The translations under genes and the position numbers were made by a program. A stretch of 64,000 nt of DNA from Candidula unifasciata (Eukaryota; Mollusca; Gastropoda; Stylommatophora; Geomitridae). Location of the stretch: positions 1 to 64,000 of the forward strand of contig CAJHNH020002507.1 in NCBI GenBank assembly GCA_905116865.2, read 5' to 3'. Under the pieces are notes generated by a model, which saw only the letters and a list, made by a program, of their open reading frames with translations, was not told the DNA's origin and ran no database searches. Within the stretch, counting starts at the first letter, position 1, and the number at the start of each line of letters is the position of its first letter. Of the stretch, positions 12,425-24,235 are shown one piece after another.

Positions 12425-12800
12425 AATTGACATCACAGCACTAAGGGTATTCTCATTCGTGCTCCGTCCTTATCTTCAGCAGCCAGCGCAGAGTTCCAAT
12501 ACTGATGGTACCAGTCAAAATCTGGTTATCTCTCCGTCTTGCCTTTCGTCAGAGTGTATTGAGCCGTCCAGGTGCCTCATTCTCTTCAGGCCCTAATAAT
12601 CTTTTTTCTTTACTGATTCCGTTGCTTGTTCCCAAAGGTCCTTGGCCACATCTGCCTTGTCATGTATCAATTTACCACCCAGTGATGCAGATCAGCTAAT
12701 CTGTCTGCTTTTTTCATTACCAACCACGCCGGCATAGCCTGGGAAAAATATCCAAATTATGCTCACTACCCATGAACTTGTCCATTTACATGTTTGCACT
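12425..12800 (-). pseudogene. RNase H-tail LINE fragment
   Basis: The - strand carries the same terminal text (TGTIxIGTLRWLLKIRTEH-like, ending in GAVMSILDS) and upstream AGVVGNEKSRQIS-like residues. It is degenerate. Confidence 0.6.
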
Positions 12801-13119
12801 AAAAGGCTGGATCGGTAAATCCCTTAATAATCAAAGCACTGTAAGTATTTATTATGAACAGTTTTCAATCTGCGATTCGCGCAGCACACATGTAAACACT
12901 GCAGCTAAAGATTAATTTACATAAGATGTCTCAGTGAATCCAGTAAGTAACTTGTGCTTTCTGTCATAGATCGATTAGGGGGAAGTAGTTGAAGTCCAAT
13001 AGGCAACATCTGTTGTCATAATAGTAATAATCTAAACAACACTTTTCTGTTCAACTCAGCCACGTTTTAATTGGGACATAAAATAATTTTTCATTTTCAA
13101 TAATAGACGCACAGAGCTT

Positions 13120-13560
13120 GTTGAGAAAGTTGAAAACAGGCATGATTTGTGCAGAGTGGCAAGCACCACTTCAGAGGTTGCAGGTAGTTAGCATCCTTTG
13201 GGTATTATCTCCAGGTCATGCCAGTGTGTTTTGAAATGAGCAGTCGGATAGACTAGCTGGCTCTGCAACACTTGGTGGTGAACAGATGTATGACAAGTTT
13301 GATAGTGTGAGGGCCCAATTGGAAGCGAGTGAACATAGCCGAAGAGCAGATAGATTAATACGGTCTGAGGAGAATGGCACTGCAAGGAGTTACTAGGGTA
13401 TCTGGTGGACGCTCAACACTAAGAGGCAGAACAAAATATATCAATCAGACGGTTACTGGTACGACTGGAATTGTAACTCTTCGCTTGCTTCTGAAGATGA
13501 GGACTGAGCACTTATGCGAGTGTCCCGAGTGCTGTGATGTCGATTCTTAATTGAACATTC
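13120..13560 (+). pseudogene. RNase H-tail LINE fragment
   Basis: The + strand reads ILWVLSPGHASVF-like, then GGEQMYDKFDSVRAQLEASE, MALQGVTRVSGGRSTLRG and TGIVTLRLLLKMRTEHLCEC, ending CCDVDS. Frameshifts lie between blocks. Confidence 0.7.
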
Positions 13561-13826
13561 AATATTCAACATATCAATAATAGATACGCATGCGTATCAA
13601 TAATGTTTGTTTAATTAATGAAGTGTGATTTAAGATAATTAAAGTAATTATGTTGCGTGGTCAATTTTTTTGCGGATATTTTAATGGTCTAAAATACAAT
13701 TATTCTATCATGAGATATATTTCCACCTCATACGCTAACTCCTATTCTTGTGGTATGCTGTTAATGCTTCCCTCTAGTTCTCTGAACCACTCGACTCTCA
13801 GCATGTTTTCAATTGTCATAACCGAA

Positions 13827-14050
13827 CGCTAGTTACATCTGTTGTCATAGGCTTACGCTAGTTACATCTGTTGTCCTTGGCTTACGCTAGTTACATCTGT
13901 TGTCATAGGCCTACGTTAGTTATATCTATTGTCATAGGCTTACACTGGTTACATCTATTGTCATAGGCCTACATTAGTTACAGCTGTTGTCATAGGCTTA
14001 CACTGGTTACATCTGTTGTCATATGCTGACGCTAGTTACATCTGTTGTCA
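13827..14050. repeat. 29-bp minisatellite, about 7.7 copies
   Basis: The unit CGCTAGTTACATCTGTTGTC + ATAGGCTTA is repeated with substitutions CGCTAG/CACTGG/CATTAG that partly alternate, suggesting a two-unit higher-order step. Confidence 0.95.
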
Positions 14051-14269
14051 CATTTTAAGGATGCAGGGAACTTGCTGAATTAGGTACGTAACAAACCTGG
14101 TCAGTTCTCTGTGGAGTCTGAAATATCATTTCATAAATTAAGAACGTAAAAGTATGGTGGTGAGCTGAGCCAAGTATGTAACAGTATAGGAATATGTTGA
14201 GTCATATATGTAACAGCATATGAAATTATTGTATCAGGTGAGAGACATCGATAGATTGTGTTACACTGC

Positions 14270-14500
14270 GTATGTAACAAAACGGGAATGAGTGAGTCAT
14301 GTTCAAACCCCACCAGGACCGTAGGACAAGAGACGAACAACAAGTGTCACAAAGTGCCACCATTCAGATGAGAATCACCCGGGTACAGGTTCCAGAAACC
14401 CCGTTGAACCTTTAGGTTAAATTAGAGCCCCAAAGACAGCAGGGTCGGGGCTTTAAAGTAAAACTTCGTCTTCTATTTGGGCGCTTTTTTTTAATAATAG
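14270..14500 (+). mobile_element. SINE-like element, family S4
   Basis: A B-box-like CATGTTCAAACCCC, followed by CACCAGGACCGTAGGACAAG, ACAAAGTGCCACCATTCAGA, TACAGGTTCCAGAAACCCC and GGTCGGGGCTTT. The tRNA-like part upstream is unclear. The 3' end merges with a T-rich tract. Confidence 0.7.
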
Positions 14501-14689
14501 CTCTTACTAGGTATTTACACAATGTTTAAAATGTGTTATTTAAAACATTTAATATTATCTAAACGTTTCAGTTCAAGTATACAACAGTACGATGAGTCAA
14601 GCACTAGCAGTTTCTGTAACTGACCCAGTAACCTCGTTGGTATTCCTGTTAACAACCCAGCCTTAAGTGAGCACCAGGTAAGTCCTGGG

Positions 14690-14800
14690 AAGTAAAGGTG
14701 GCTGGCGTGATGCCGATTGGTCTGTAAAAAATCTATCTAGTCCTATATGCCCAATACGCATGAAGAGGTGGAAAAGGGCCCTTTACTTTCAGTTACTTTA
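14690..14800 (+). mobile_element. SINE S1 3' fragment
   Basis: AAGTAAAGGTGGCTGGCGTG, CGATTGGTCTGTAAAAAATC and CCTATATGCCCAATACGCAT, then GGTGGAAAAGGGCCC: the 3' half of S1, directly followed by S2 at 14806. Confidence 0.7.
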
Positions 14801-14805
14801 TTATC

Positions 14806-15120
14806 TGGGCCGCGATAGCGCAGTCGATAGGAGACTCGCTTTCAAAATCAGCTGCGACTGGCTGCAGCCCACGACCGGTGTTCAAAACTGGGCGGTTCCC
14901 GGGGTTCACCAAGCCTCTAGGCAATAGGTATTAGAGTGAACACTCTCGAGTAAATGGAGGGACGTCGCTGTGGCTACGGAGTTGCGTGCGGACGACGACC
15001 CAGGCGGACAGTTTTTCATCAGCTGTCCGTACTTGTGGCAGCGCACTTATGGTTTATAACCGTGTGCAGCCATGTGCAATGACGCTGATTCATATCTCCC
15101 GACTTACCTTACCTTACTTT
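14806..15120 (+). mobile_element. SINE, family S2
   Basis: The head GGGCCGCGATAGCGCAGTCG resembles a tRNA A box, followed by GACTCGCTTTCAAAATCAGC and GCTGCAGCCCACGACCGGTG. The body reads GGAGTTGCGTGCGGACGACG and CAGCTGTCCGTACTTGTGGC, and the 3' end has TTTATAACCGTGTGCAGCCA. A second copy is at 20790. An S1-type 3' region at 14690-14800 lies just upstream. Confidence 0.78.
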
Positions 15121-16139
15121 AATCTCGTTAACAGAATGTTACTTCTCGAAACACCGACAGGTTGATTTTTTGGACAGAAAAGCTGTTTGTTTTCTTGCGC
15201 CAGGATCACTAAACCCTGGCAACACCGACATGTTCAGTTGTTAGACATGAAACTATTCATGATAGTGGACTTTAGTTTGATCGCATTGGCTGTGCTAATG
15301 ATGCGAAGTGTTTCTCTATACTATCGTGGTGAGTAATTTGCTGCAAGCTGTATTTACGAATGTTTTAATTTATGCCTGCATCTGTCTGTGATAGGAAGAC
15401 AGAGACATACTGTGGAAGTGTATTTTATGTGTGCTTGTGTGAGTATGTGTGCGTATGTATGTGTGCGTGTGTGTAGTGTATATGTGTATGTATGTGTGTG
15501 TGCGTGCGTGTGGTGTGTGTGGTGGGTGTGTGGTGTGTGAGTGTATTTGTGTATGTATGTGTGTGTGTGTAGTGTAAATGGTGTGAGTGTATGTGTGTGT
15601 ATATATATGTATGTTTGTATGTATGTGTGTGGATAAAAGGGTGGGGGGGGGGGATATTCAAAATTGTCCACAACCTCCGATCTTTCCTCATCAACATACA
15701 TTTTTATCAGTATGAATTATCTTTGTTTTTGCTATGTTAAGATATAAGTTGTGATTTTCACTATTTCTTTGGGTTGGGGTTAATAAGTTTTCTGTTCTAG
15801 TCGGTGATGTGGATAGAAATACTGAATTCTCCGGCAAATCAGATCTCTGACATTTCATGAAGACCGATATTTAGGCCATCATATTGTTACCTACAACAGA
15901 TTGCAACGAACCGCCATGCATGGAGAGTCATGACCTCTGCCCTATGTGCCGCACTCGACACAAGAGGAAAGACTTACTAACTAACTAACTATTGTTCTCT
16001 GATTACATCATCTCTGACATTTCTCATTATATGTTCGCTGTACAGGTTAAACAAATAAGGTGACAGCACACAGTCCAGACAGACTCCTTGCTTGATGTCA
16101 AACCAGTCTGATGCCTCGCCATCGATTCTAACCGCTGCT
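15121..16139. other. No gene recognised apart from the GT block
   Basis: 15656-16139 has a CTAA repeat (CTAACTAACTAACTA at 15978) and no motif. Confidence 0.5.
15425..15655. repeat. (GT)n-rich microsatellite ending in poly-G
   Basis: TGTGTATGTGTG-type low-complexity DNA with a G run at 15642-15652. No gene. Confidence 0.95.
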
Positions 16140-16702
16140 TGTTGGTCTAGATAGAGCATTGTAATGATGTTTACATATGTGATAGAATGTCTTGGATACT
16201 AGATTGTAATTTTTGTCTATTATCAAGAAAGGTGGTTTGATACAAGTAGAAACTGCTAGATCTGGCGAGTGCGGGCGAAGTAGTGCACATCGAAAGAGCA
16301 AGAGTTTAACTGTTTGACCGGTTGCACTGGAAGTATGAGGACGGGCATTTTCATGCTGCAACAGGAAACCTTAACTGAGAAGTTCACGTCTTTCGGATTT
16401 GACCGCGGGTCGTGATTCATGAGAAGATCTGTATACGTATCGGCGATGACAGTTTTTCTCTTCTGTTGTGATCTTAAATAACGCCTCGTTAATCCAGGTT
16501 TCGTGTCCAGTAACAATTCTTGATAGGTAAAAAAAATCTTCTGCTTCAAAGCACCGGGAAAGTTCTTGACAAGCATAAATGCATGGCGCTCACCTTGCAG
16601 ACACGTTGCGGCACTGTAGCGCAACATGGATGGTATGCCGAACCGGGACCGTCGGTAGATACAGGCCTTGCTGCTCTCATCATCAGCTTGACGTGACGTC
16701 AC
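16140..16702 (-). pseudogene. mariner/Tc1-type transposase relic
   Basis: The - strand blocks include KTVIADTYTDLLMNH, then QHENARPHTSSATGQTV and PHSPDLAV. ENARPHT corresponds to the usual D-N-A-x-P-H second catalytic motif, with Asp changed to Glu, and S-P-D-L is the third catalytic motif. A frameshift around 16360 splits the pieces. The N-terminal helix-turn-helix region is absent or unrecognisable, and terminal repeats were not found. It is an inactive fragment. Confidence 0.72.
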
Positions 16703-17018
16703 CGCCGGTGGCTAACGATATGTTCCCTTTTCACTCTAACAATAATATTTTTTCGGTGTGTTCCAGGCCGTGCCCTGAGTACTAGCCAACAAAACATAGC
16801 AGTAAGCTCATAGATATTTAACAGTCAGCCCGCGGACCAAATCTGGCCGGCTGAAGCCTAGCGATTGGCCCCCGGATCACTGCTCGTAGTAAGGAAATAA
16901 GGGTCTTTCTACGCCTTGACTCGGACCGCTGGCACAGAACGATCCCTAATTTCACAGTTTTGGCCCTTGAGTAAACTTAAAACGACCTAGTTAAACAGCC
17001 CTGAATATACGTATTCAC
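16703..17018. other. No gene; possible small transposon end
   Basis: CAGTCAGCCCGCGGACCAAA and TCTGGCCGGCTG near 16821-16853 look like a hAT-type end, but no partner end was found. Confidence 0.3.
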
Positions 17019-17108
17019 AATATGACATAGAAACAGAAAGCACAACAGAAACTACTACATATTACCGATATGACATAGAAACAGAAAGCACAACAGAAAC
17101 TACTTACG
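17019..17108. repeat. 48-bp tandem duplication
   Basis: TATGACATAGAAACAGAAAG and CACAACAGAAACTACT occur twice 48 bp apart. Lies just outside the P-like transposase relic. Confidence 0.92.
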
Positions 17109-17247
17109 GTGTAGCTGTCTAAATGGTAGTCTATAATCCATTTAAATCTAACACTTAGAGAATTTAGCCAGTCTTTCTTTCTTAGATGATTTATCCAGCA
17201 AGGATGCATCTTTAGAACAACCCTCAGCACAGACACCACATATTTCA

Positions 17248-19144
17248 TCATTGAAATATGTGTGTAAACTGCATGAAACAATATGTATCAGCAATTGTTT
17301 TGTGATGTTTGCAGGCTAGAAATTTTGTTTCCAACTCAGTTGATATAAGCTTCTGCATAGCTGCATATGCTACGAAAGTCAATAAAATTATACACTTCGA
17401 AGGGTATTTCAAACCTCCACGGTCAAGCAGCTGTATGTAGTCTGTGGACATTGCCCCCGAGTCAACATCATATGATAATGGCCTGTTCTTCTGCAGTAAA
17501 GTCTTGCAGGCAGCAAACCTAATTTTTTTGTTTAGCTTACTTGAGACAAATCCAGCAATGTACACCAGTGACTCGTCTGAACCTTCCGAAACGAATTCAC
17601 CGTCATTTAGGTTTATTTGGAAAAAATAAAACACTTGTTCACGTCCAGCTGAACAGCATCAGTAATTATGTCATCCTCATTGTCCTCTTCCTTGCTGCTA
17701 AGAATCTCTGAGAGGTCACGGATAGGAAAATCTCCATAAGTTGATAAGGACATACTTAACAGTGAGTAAACTTTAAGTTTCTTTTCTGCTTCTACAACTT
17801 TCTGAACAGACACAATGTTGTTTGCTCCTGACAACTGCCGATAGTCACCAAACAGAGCTTCTAAGTTGTCAGTCTGCAGCTTTCCAAGAAGTATAAAACT
17901 GGCTTCTGTGGTTGCAATTAGTTATTTGATTAGAGAATGCGGACACTGCATGCAGCAGAGCACTGTGTGTTTCTCTGATCAGTTTTCCTTGACAGCCAGT
18001 CAGCGTGTCCAACTATTTTAGCCATTCAGCAAACTGTTCAAGATAATGTACTTGTTCATCATCATTTAACAATATAGGATTTGAGAATGAGTTCAGTGTC
18101 TTTTAACCTACAAATCTACTTTTCACATTAACAATATGCTATCATCTATGGATGGCCTCAGTAAAATCTGCTGTTTCATTACTGCCTACTAGACGCAGAA
18201 CAGCAACATTGTATCCATTAAAAATTGCCAAAGCAAGAGGAACGTTCTGTCTTTCTATGCTGGAGGGATAGATGGCTTTGTGGGAAAGTTTAGGTGCCAG
18301 TTTTGCAATATTCTTTTGCTCACTATAATACAGTTTCTTTAAAAAAGAAAAGTTAGCTTCTGCAGCTCTATCAGCATCACAGGCGTTTAGCATTTGTCCA
18401 GTTATTTAAGGATAAGTAAATGTCTAGTCTGTGTCCTTCTGGTTGATCCAGTTCCACCAAATGCATTTAAGCAAGTGCATAGAATCATGCAGTAAAAATA
18501 TTTTTTGCTTTTATAAGCAATTACAGCAACTACTGTAAAGCCACGCTCCTGTACAAAGTGGATACAGTGGAGTAATTTCAAACGTAGATCATGAGATGTC
18601 ATTCTGTTCACAGGTGAAAGTTCTATTATTTCCTGGTAGGTTCCAAAAGCTGAAGATATGAGGAAAGCCTGCATTGTTGTTGCTGCTTCTTTCGCATTGT
18701 CTGCAATGCCAAAACATTTTGCCCCCAGAGTAGGTAATTGCAGACTTAACATATATTTCATCCATTTGAACCAATACAATCTTTTCCCGCTCTGTCAGTT
18801 TGTCTTGTTTCAATTTCAAATGCTGTGAAATGCTGACAGTATGAGTTGACAGTGACAACTGTGAAGTTAAATTGTCCAGTATTCTTTCACGAGGCAGGCA
18901 CAACATACGAGTTTTCTCATAAACTCGTAGCATGCTGGAGATTTAATAAACTATAACGCCTTCTGTTTTTTAACCAAGTTAACAGTTGCAGCTGCTCTGC
19001 AAGAAAGTTAACTTGCGTGTCAGTTACTTCCTCAGCTGTCCGATTAGGAGTCCACTGTTGCTTTGAAGCACTCTTTAAAATACTTTCTGCTTCTCCCAGT
19101 AAATCTGTGAAGCTATTTTGACTTTGAATTTTACTATAATCCAA
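17248..19144 (-). pseudogene. P-element/THAP9-like transposase, decayed
   Basis: Read on the - strand. 19144-18917 is a leucine-rich segment. 18933-18589 has MLCLPRERILDNL and then EREKIVLVQMDEIYVKS with YSGGKMFW, the P-type RNase H core with its first catalytic Asp. 18779-18402 has SAFGTYQEIIELSPVNRMTS and HFVQERGFTVVAVIAY. 18393-18142 has ERQNVPLALAIFNGYNV. 17834-17248 holds the C-terminal part with YIAGFVSSKLNKKI and LLDRGGLKYPSK. Frameshifts and stops separate the blocks. In the second catalytic block the usual acidic residue after VVAVI is replaced (AY), and the THAP zinc finger was not found. No terminal inverted repeats were identified. Confidence 0.8.
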
Positions 19145-19361
19145 GGCATTGTAATGAATTACAAGATTTTCAAGCTGTGACCATCTAACAAGTTTATTGT
19201 TGTCTACAATCCATTTAAGGTCTTTACTTTAACTTTTTAAAAATTTTGATCAAAGACTTGTATAGTTATGTCAAGTAACACCTTTATGCTGACACGCATG
19301 GATGGTTCAGAGTCTGAATGTATGGTAATGACATACAATAGGAATAAACTCACCGGGAGCA

Positions 19362-19494
19362 AGTACAGCAGGGATCTACCAGTCGTCAGTAGAAATTATC
19401 CTCGTCGACAAGTGTTTCGGCCCACGATTCCTAGACACTTTCGGAGGTGGGCCCACCTGAGTTCATGAAGCTCAGGGCTGGTACCCTGCTGCAC
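19362..19494 (-). repeat. Penelope-like terminal repeat, hammerhead-like (copy 1)
   Basis: On the - strand: arm GTGCAGCAGGGTACCAG, a hairpin-prone GGTGGGCCCACC, then CCGAAAGTGTCTAGG, GTGGGCCGAAACACTTGTC and GACGAGG, ending with arm CTGGTAGATCCCTGCTGTAC. The two arms pair with each other. Copies at 46830 (-) and 51380 (+) have the same layout. Confidence 0.75.
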
Positions 19495-20789
19495 GAAATT
19501 ACCGGAGGGTGTTTTTCTTTCGAATAGGGACAAGACGACTTGGTGGTTTGCAGAAGGTACTGTGAGATAAGAAGTCGCTGCAGCCTAATTAAAGCAGTCA
19601 GCATACCTGGAGGACCGAGCGACAAGCTTACGATTGGTTTACCGGACACATGTTGGACTTTTATTAGCAGGTGACAGAGGATCACTGGCAGACAATTCGG
19701 ACACGATGGACTTTCAATACATGCTAAATCTCCATCTACAAAAGTGTATTTCCATTTTTTTTAAACTGTACTTTCAGTTTGTTTCCTTCATGTGACTCCA
19801 GATCTTAGAAATCTGTAATAATATCTGAGGACAGCTATTCATGTACTTTTTGATCATAATTACGAATTATAAATGATACACGTTCCCCTGGAGTTTTGCG
19901 AGAGGCTGGTACTTTCACCGATAAAAAAAAAAAAATTGAAGATCTGGAAAGATAGTTGGATAATCATCTTTTTTTTAAAGCTGGATTCTTTCTTTAGAGT
20001 ATATGCTCGATTCCAGATTTGTCTGTATATTTATCAGACAAAATAATATCTGAAGTACGAATATGTTTCTACACTGGTTTTCCCAGGAGTCTAATTTTTC
20101 CGTGGAATATTTTTCAGCCATTTATCTCTTAAAAAAGAACTCGAAGAGAATCTGAACACACTCACATATCCACTAGAAAGGTCATAATTCGAGCGACACT
20201 CAGGAACATAACATTTAGCAGGCGTAGTTCAACAAAAGCCACACACTGAAGATAAATCCAAAGCGACTTGCAGAAATAAATTACTAAATATACTTCCTGA
20301 AACACTACTATTAAGTGAATCAGACGTTAAGATGAAACCATATTAAAAACTCATAATATTACTGTGTGACAAGAACAATAAAAGCCGGTTGTCAGAACGG
20401 GTGGTTTGGACCAGAATGTCAGTTCGGTGAGTATCTCGAACCACCATAACAGGTGCGTTTAGTACTGAATCACTGTTTAACGCATACATATGCATACATA
20501 AGATTGATGAAGGTGAGCGGTTCAATCATGTAAATATGTAAAGCATGGGTGGTGGGAAAGGGGGTTGAGGGGGGGGGGAACTAGCGCATTATATATTTGT
20601 AGAAACTCTAAATGGACAACACAGGCTGACCTCCGCGAAAGTTAAAAGGAGACATTAAAGATGCATTGGTTATGAAAGCACTCAGTGCTTTAAAATTGGC
20701 TACAACAAGATTTTTTTAAACAGTTCATGCGTGCCATGACTGTACACCTAAGTTCGTTAAAGAATATGCTGATTTACGATGATTTCAGT
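19495..20789. other. No gene recognised
   Basis: No repeat family seen; poly-A at 19922, poly-G near 20568. Confidence 0.5.
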
Positions 20790-21056
20790 GGCCGCGCTAG
20801 CGCAGTCGATAGGAGACTCGCTTTCAAATCCAATTGCGACTCGCTGCAGCCCACGGTTCCCGGTGTTAACCCAGTCTCTAGGTGATGGGTACTATAGCTA
20901 ACACTCTTGGCTAAACGGAGGAACGTAGCTACGGAGTTGAGTGCGAACGGCGACACAGGCTAACAGTTTCTCTAATCAGCTGTCCGTACTAGTGGCAGAG
21001 CACTTATTGTTTATAACCGTGTGCAATGACGATGGTTAACATCTCCCTACTTTACC
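20790..21056 (+). mobile_element. SINE, family S2
   Basis: It begins GGCCGCGCTAGCGCAGTCG and shares GGAGACTCGCTTTCAAAT, GCTGCAGCCCACGG and CAGCTGTCCGTACTAGTGGC with the copy at 14806. It lacks a few internal bases of that copy and ends in a T-rich tract (TTTTTATTTTTTTTATTTTT). Confidence 0.78.
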
Positions 21057-21209
21057 TGTTTTTATTTTTTTTATTTTTACGTTCATAAACATGCACCGTC
21101 TATTGTCAGCTGTATTGGGAAATAGGCCTGAAATTACCAGACTCACGATCTCTCTTATCTGACGCCAACCTACACAGCACGAAAATTTTTTTACACATAT
21201 CAATATGGC

Positions 21210-21320
21210 ATACATGCAATTATAGGATATATATATTTATATAATATATGTGTGTGTGTGTGTGTGTATCTGTTACATATAGTACACATACATGTACATG
21301 ATATACACATCTGAGTATGG

Positions 21321-21388
<68 letters not shown>

Positions 21389-21450
21389 CTGTTACATATA
21401 GAACACACATAGTCAACATACATGTTCACGACGTACATATATGACCATGG

Positions 21451-21531
<81 letters not shown>

Positions 21532-21596
21532 ATGTGTATCTGTTACAATATTACATAATATACATACATAAACATGCCATACATATGTGACCATAG

Positions 21597-21652
<56 letters not shown>

Positions 21653-21680
21653 CATATGTATGTATGTCTGTCTGTCTGTT
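21210..21680. repeat. Higher-order repeat of (AT)n with conserved spacers
   Basis: Three long (TA)n blocks alternate with related spacers that begin CTGTTAC and end near GACCATGGCC or GAGTATGGCC just before the TA run. The units are roughly 120-150 bp. Confidence 0.9.
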
Positions 21681-22135
21681 ACTTATAGTGCACACATAGT
21701 TAAATCATGTGTTTAAGCTCTTTAAGTTAACAATTTCAGTATCATCACCCCCGCCCCTCCCCCAGCCAACCTATTTACTGCCTCGCTCCCTCTTCGAAGG
21801 ATTTGAAAATCATCACCTGGCGATATTTTTTATTTGGTAACTGACATTGACATCACCGGCCAAGCCCGGACTAGAAGGGGGAGCAGAATTGTAGTGTTTA
21901 TTAGAGGTTTTTTAGGTAAATAGAGGGCTGGTACGGTGCGTGGGGGGGGGGGTGAGTGTAGTCAGGAGTGCGTAATATTTACCACAGGGGTGCTTGGTTC
22001 CATCCTTCAAGGTAATAATTACCAGTACAGAAAACTAACTACCACGACCACCACCACGATAGCTAAAATAATTCCACTGCCCTATCTGTTTTACCATCGG
22101 AGTAGACAGGGAGTCGTGAGCCAGAAGATTTGGCA

Positions 22136-22250
22136 CCGCATGGTTAGTGCTGTCGCCACGGACTGGTCAGGTTAGGATGTATAATTTAGCTCCCTGACAG
22201 AAGAACGCCATAACCTTACCGGCGGTCTCCGACACGAGAGCACTATGATG
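22136..22250 (-). mobile_element. SINE, family S3, 3' part
   Basis: CATGGTTAGTGCTGTCGCCA and GGACTGGTCAGGTTAGGA match 22664-22720. Beyond 22200 the similarity is low, with a possible remnant of the tRNA-like head ending in CATAACCTTACC. Confidence 0.5.
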
Positions 22251-22663
22251 TAACCCCCCAACCATAACTACTATTGCTGCTGCTACTTTGAGTATGTGAG
22301 ACGGTTACTGTGACCTAAACCTATCTCAGTAAACAGTTTGTGCGCCCCCCCCCCCCGCCGCCCCACTCCCCAAATTCACCGACTACTCTTTCCCTCATCG
22401 ATGTAGTTGGGAGAGAAAAAAAAAAGTGAAAAGCAAGAAAACAGGAAAAATACACCATAATTAGGAATTGAACGCTATGGTAAACAGCACACTGCTTAAA
22501 ATTCAAACGCAGATGAAATAATTAAATCTAAATGAAAATAAATGGAAATCTATGAAAATTCAGCGTAACCATGCAATCGGAAAGTTTGAAATGAAATCAT
22601 AAGTATGCGAAATGGTCAGATTTAATAATCAACTGGTTTACCCGCATATCTGTACTTTTTTTT

Positions 22664-22828
22664 TCAAGTATTAAGGGCCACATGGCTAGTGCTGTCGCCA
22701 CGACAGTGCAGGTGAGGATTTTTTGCCCTCAGGTTAAAAAAAACTGTACTGCGGATTCGAACCCTTGTCTCCCGCACGGAACCCCAGTGTTCTAAGCAAG
22801 CACTCCACCGGAGCAACGAAAGAGAACA
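22664..22828 (-). mobile_element. SINE, family S3 (tRNA-derived)
   Basis: On the - strand it begins TTGCTCCGGTGGAGTGCTTG, continues through a tRNA-like anticodon arm to a perfect B box GGGTTCGAATCC, and ends with GGCAAAAAATCC...GGCGACAGCACTAGCCATG. Partial copies of the 3' part occur at 22136-22250 and 27535-27735, same strand. Confidence 0.75.
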
Positions 22829-23459
22829 AAACTATTTGAGATGTGTCCCTACTACAGTGTACCGATTATAACACAACTCAAAACATCAGGCAATTGTTTT
22901 CTCATATACAGATATTCCAGCTATATTATTGAAACAGCACAACAAAGATATCGCACGTGTCTAACACGGTTAATGTCGCAATTGTTGTCTGCGCAGACAT
23001 CGAGATAGTCCTTGATGCCCCCCCCCCCCCCTTTTCAAATCCATCGGCTACTCTCCAACTCATAGAAGATTGTTTGAAAAGACGGAAAATAGAAATCGTG
23101 TCTAATATAGTTATTGTCGCGATCATTGCCTGCACAGATATAGAGATAGTCTTGTTTGCTTTACCACGGCCTACTCTATTTATTAGGCAAGGCGTTGGCG
23201 AATGGTGAGTCTTGCGTTCCGACTACTGCCAATGCGCATTTACGAACGTGGCTTTAATTAAATGTAATTAAAATGGAAAAATTAATTTCGAAGATTTATC
23301 CAACAAATGTCGTCAACTATCTCAAACAATGGCAGATAGAATTTCAAACTATGATGGGTAGAAATCCGGTATCAAAACAAACATATCCTAAAAATTTCAG
23401 CTAAATCGGTTCAGTAGTTTCCGAGTCTATAGATCATAAACAAACACAGAAACATTGAT

Positions 23460-23461
<2 letters not shown>
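22829..23461. other. No gene; short internal repeat
   Basis: 22957-23015 and 23093-23150 share 'CTAAxAxxGTTAxTGTCGCx', 'TGxCTGCxCAGACAT' and 'GAGATAGTC', a loose 136-bp duplication. Confidence 0.5.
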
Positions 23462-23513
<52 letters not shown>

Positions 23514-23541
23514 CTATATATATATATATATAATATATATA
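23462..23541. repeat. (AT)n microsatellite
   Basis: About 80 bp of TA repeats. It is preceded by TCAGTAGTTTCCGAGTCTAT and CAAACACAGAAACATTGATC, which looks like the 3' end of a LINE (the 'cagtagtttc-gag' tail of RTE elements), though only about 60 bp are recognisable. Confidence 0.9.
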
Positions 23542-23679
23542 CAAACATTAGTCAACGAACAACTATAACTCTCCACCGAGGTTTACAACTGGTGAACTCT
23601 AAGAAGAACGAGATCGTGTGTTTGAAGGTATTATATGTTTAAAAGGTGGAGACAAGGAATGCCATATGCTTCTCTCCAG

Positions 23680-24010
23680 AAGTGCAAAAGTAGTTAGCAT
23701 TCTTTGGACATTTTCTTAGGGGCGAGCATGAGTGTTGAGGGGGGAAAAAAAAGCTGACCGATTGTCTATATTGGCATTATTGGGTAGTTAATTTATGCAT
23801 GACATGCTAGTTGCAACTAAGACTCTTTTGATGCAAATGAACAATGCGGAGACACGCATAAATTAGTATGGTCTGGATAGAATAGTGCAAGTTTGAGTGC
23901 CAAGGGGATTTGGTCGACCTCCTCCATTTAGAGAAAAGGCAAGGCTTACTACTGTGGTAGAAAAGGGTAAAGTAACGATGATCTATTACAGAAGAATGTA
24001 ACAACGGTAT
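23680..24010 (+). pseudogene. RNase H-tail LINE fragment, poor
   Basis: The + strand has VVSILWTFS-GASMSV-like residues, then ADRLSILALLG and MHDMLVATKTLLMQMNNAET. It follows the same order as other copies but is heavily eroded and lacks the terminal WLLKMGTE segment. Confidence 0.45.
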
Positions 24011-24139
24011 GCTGTCTTTGGGGTGGTGAAATACGTTTATCCAGTTGTCTGTTACTCAACGGGTTACGGAAACGAGTTATCTAACCACAAAAGCGTGTTA
24101 TCAACCTCAATGGTTTGGAGGCAACAACAATTTTTTTTT

Positions 24140-24235
24140 AAATCTTGAGCGGAGTACCGACTGGTCTGTAAAATATAGTTCTAGCCCTATATGACCGATA
24201 CGCCTGGTGACGTGGAAGAGTGACCTTTACTTAAC
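24140..24235 (+). mobile_element. SINE S1 3' fragment
   Basis: CCGACTGGTCTGTAAAATAT, CTAGCCCTATATGACCGATA and ACGTGGAAGAGTGACC match S1; the upstream part is T-rich and unrelated. Confidence 0.65.

Noticed and set aside
13827..14050. Regularly spaced repeats resembling a CRISPR array
   Set aside because: Head-to-tail units without unique spacers, in animal DNA; the same applies to the arrays at 32595 and 53570.
22755..22825. Possible tRNA gene on the - strand
   Set aside because: It has good A and B boxes but continues into a repeated SINE body, and its acceptor stem does not pair well.
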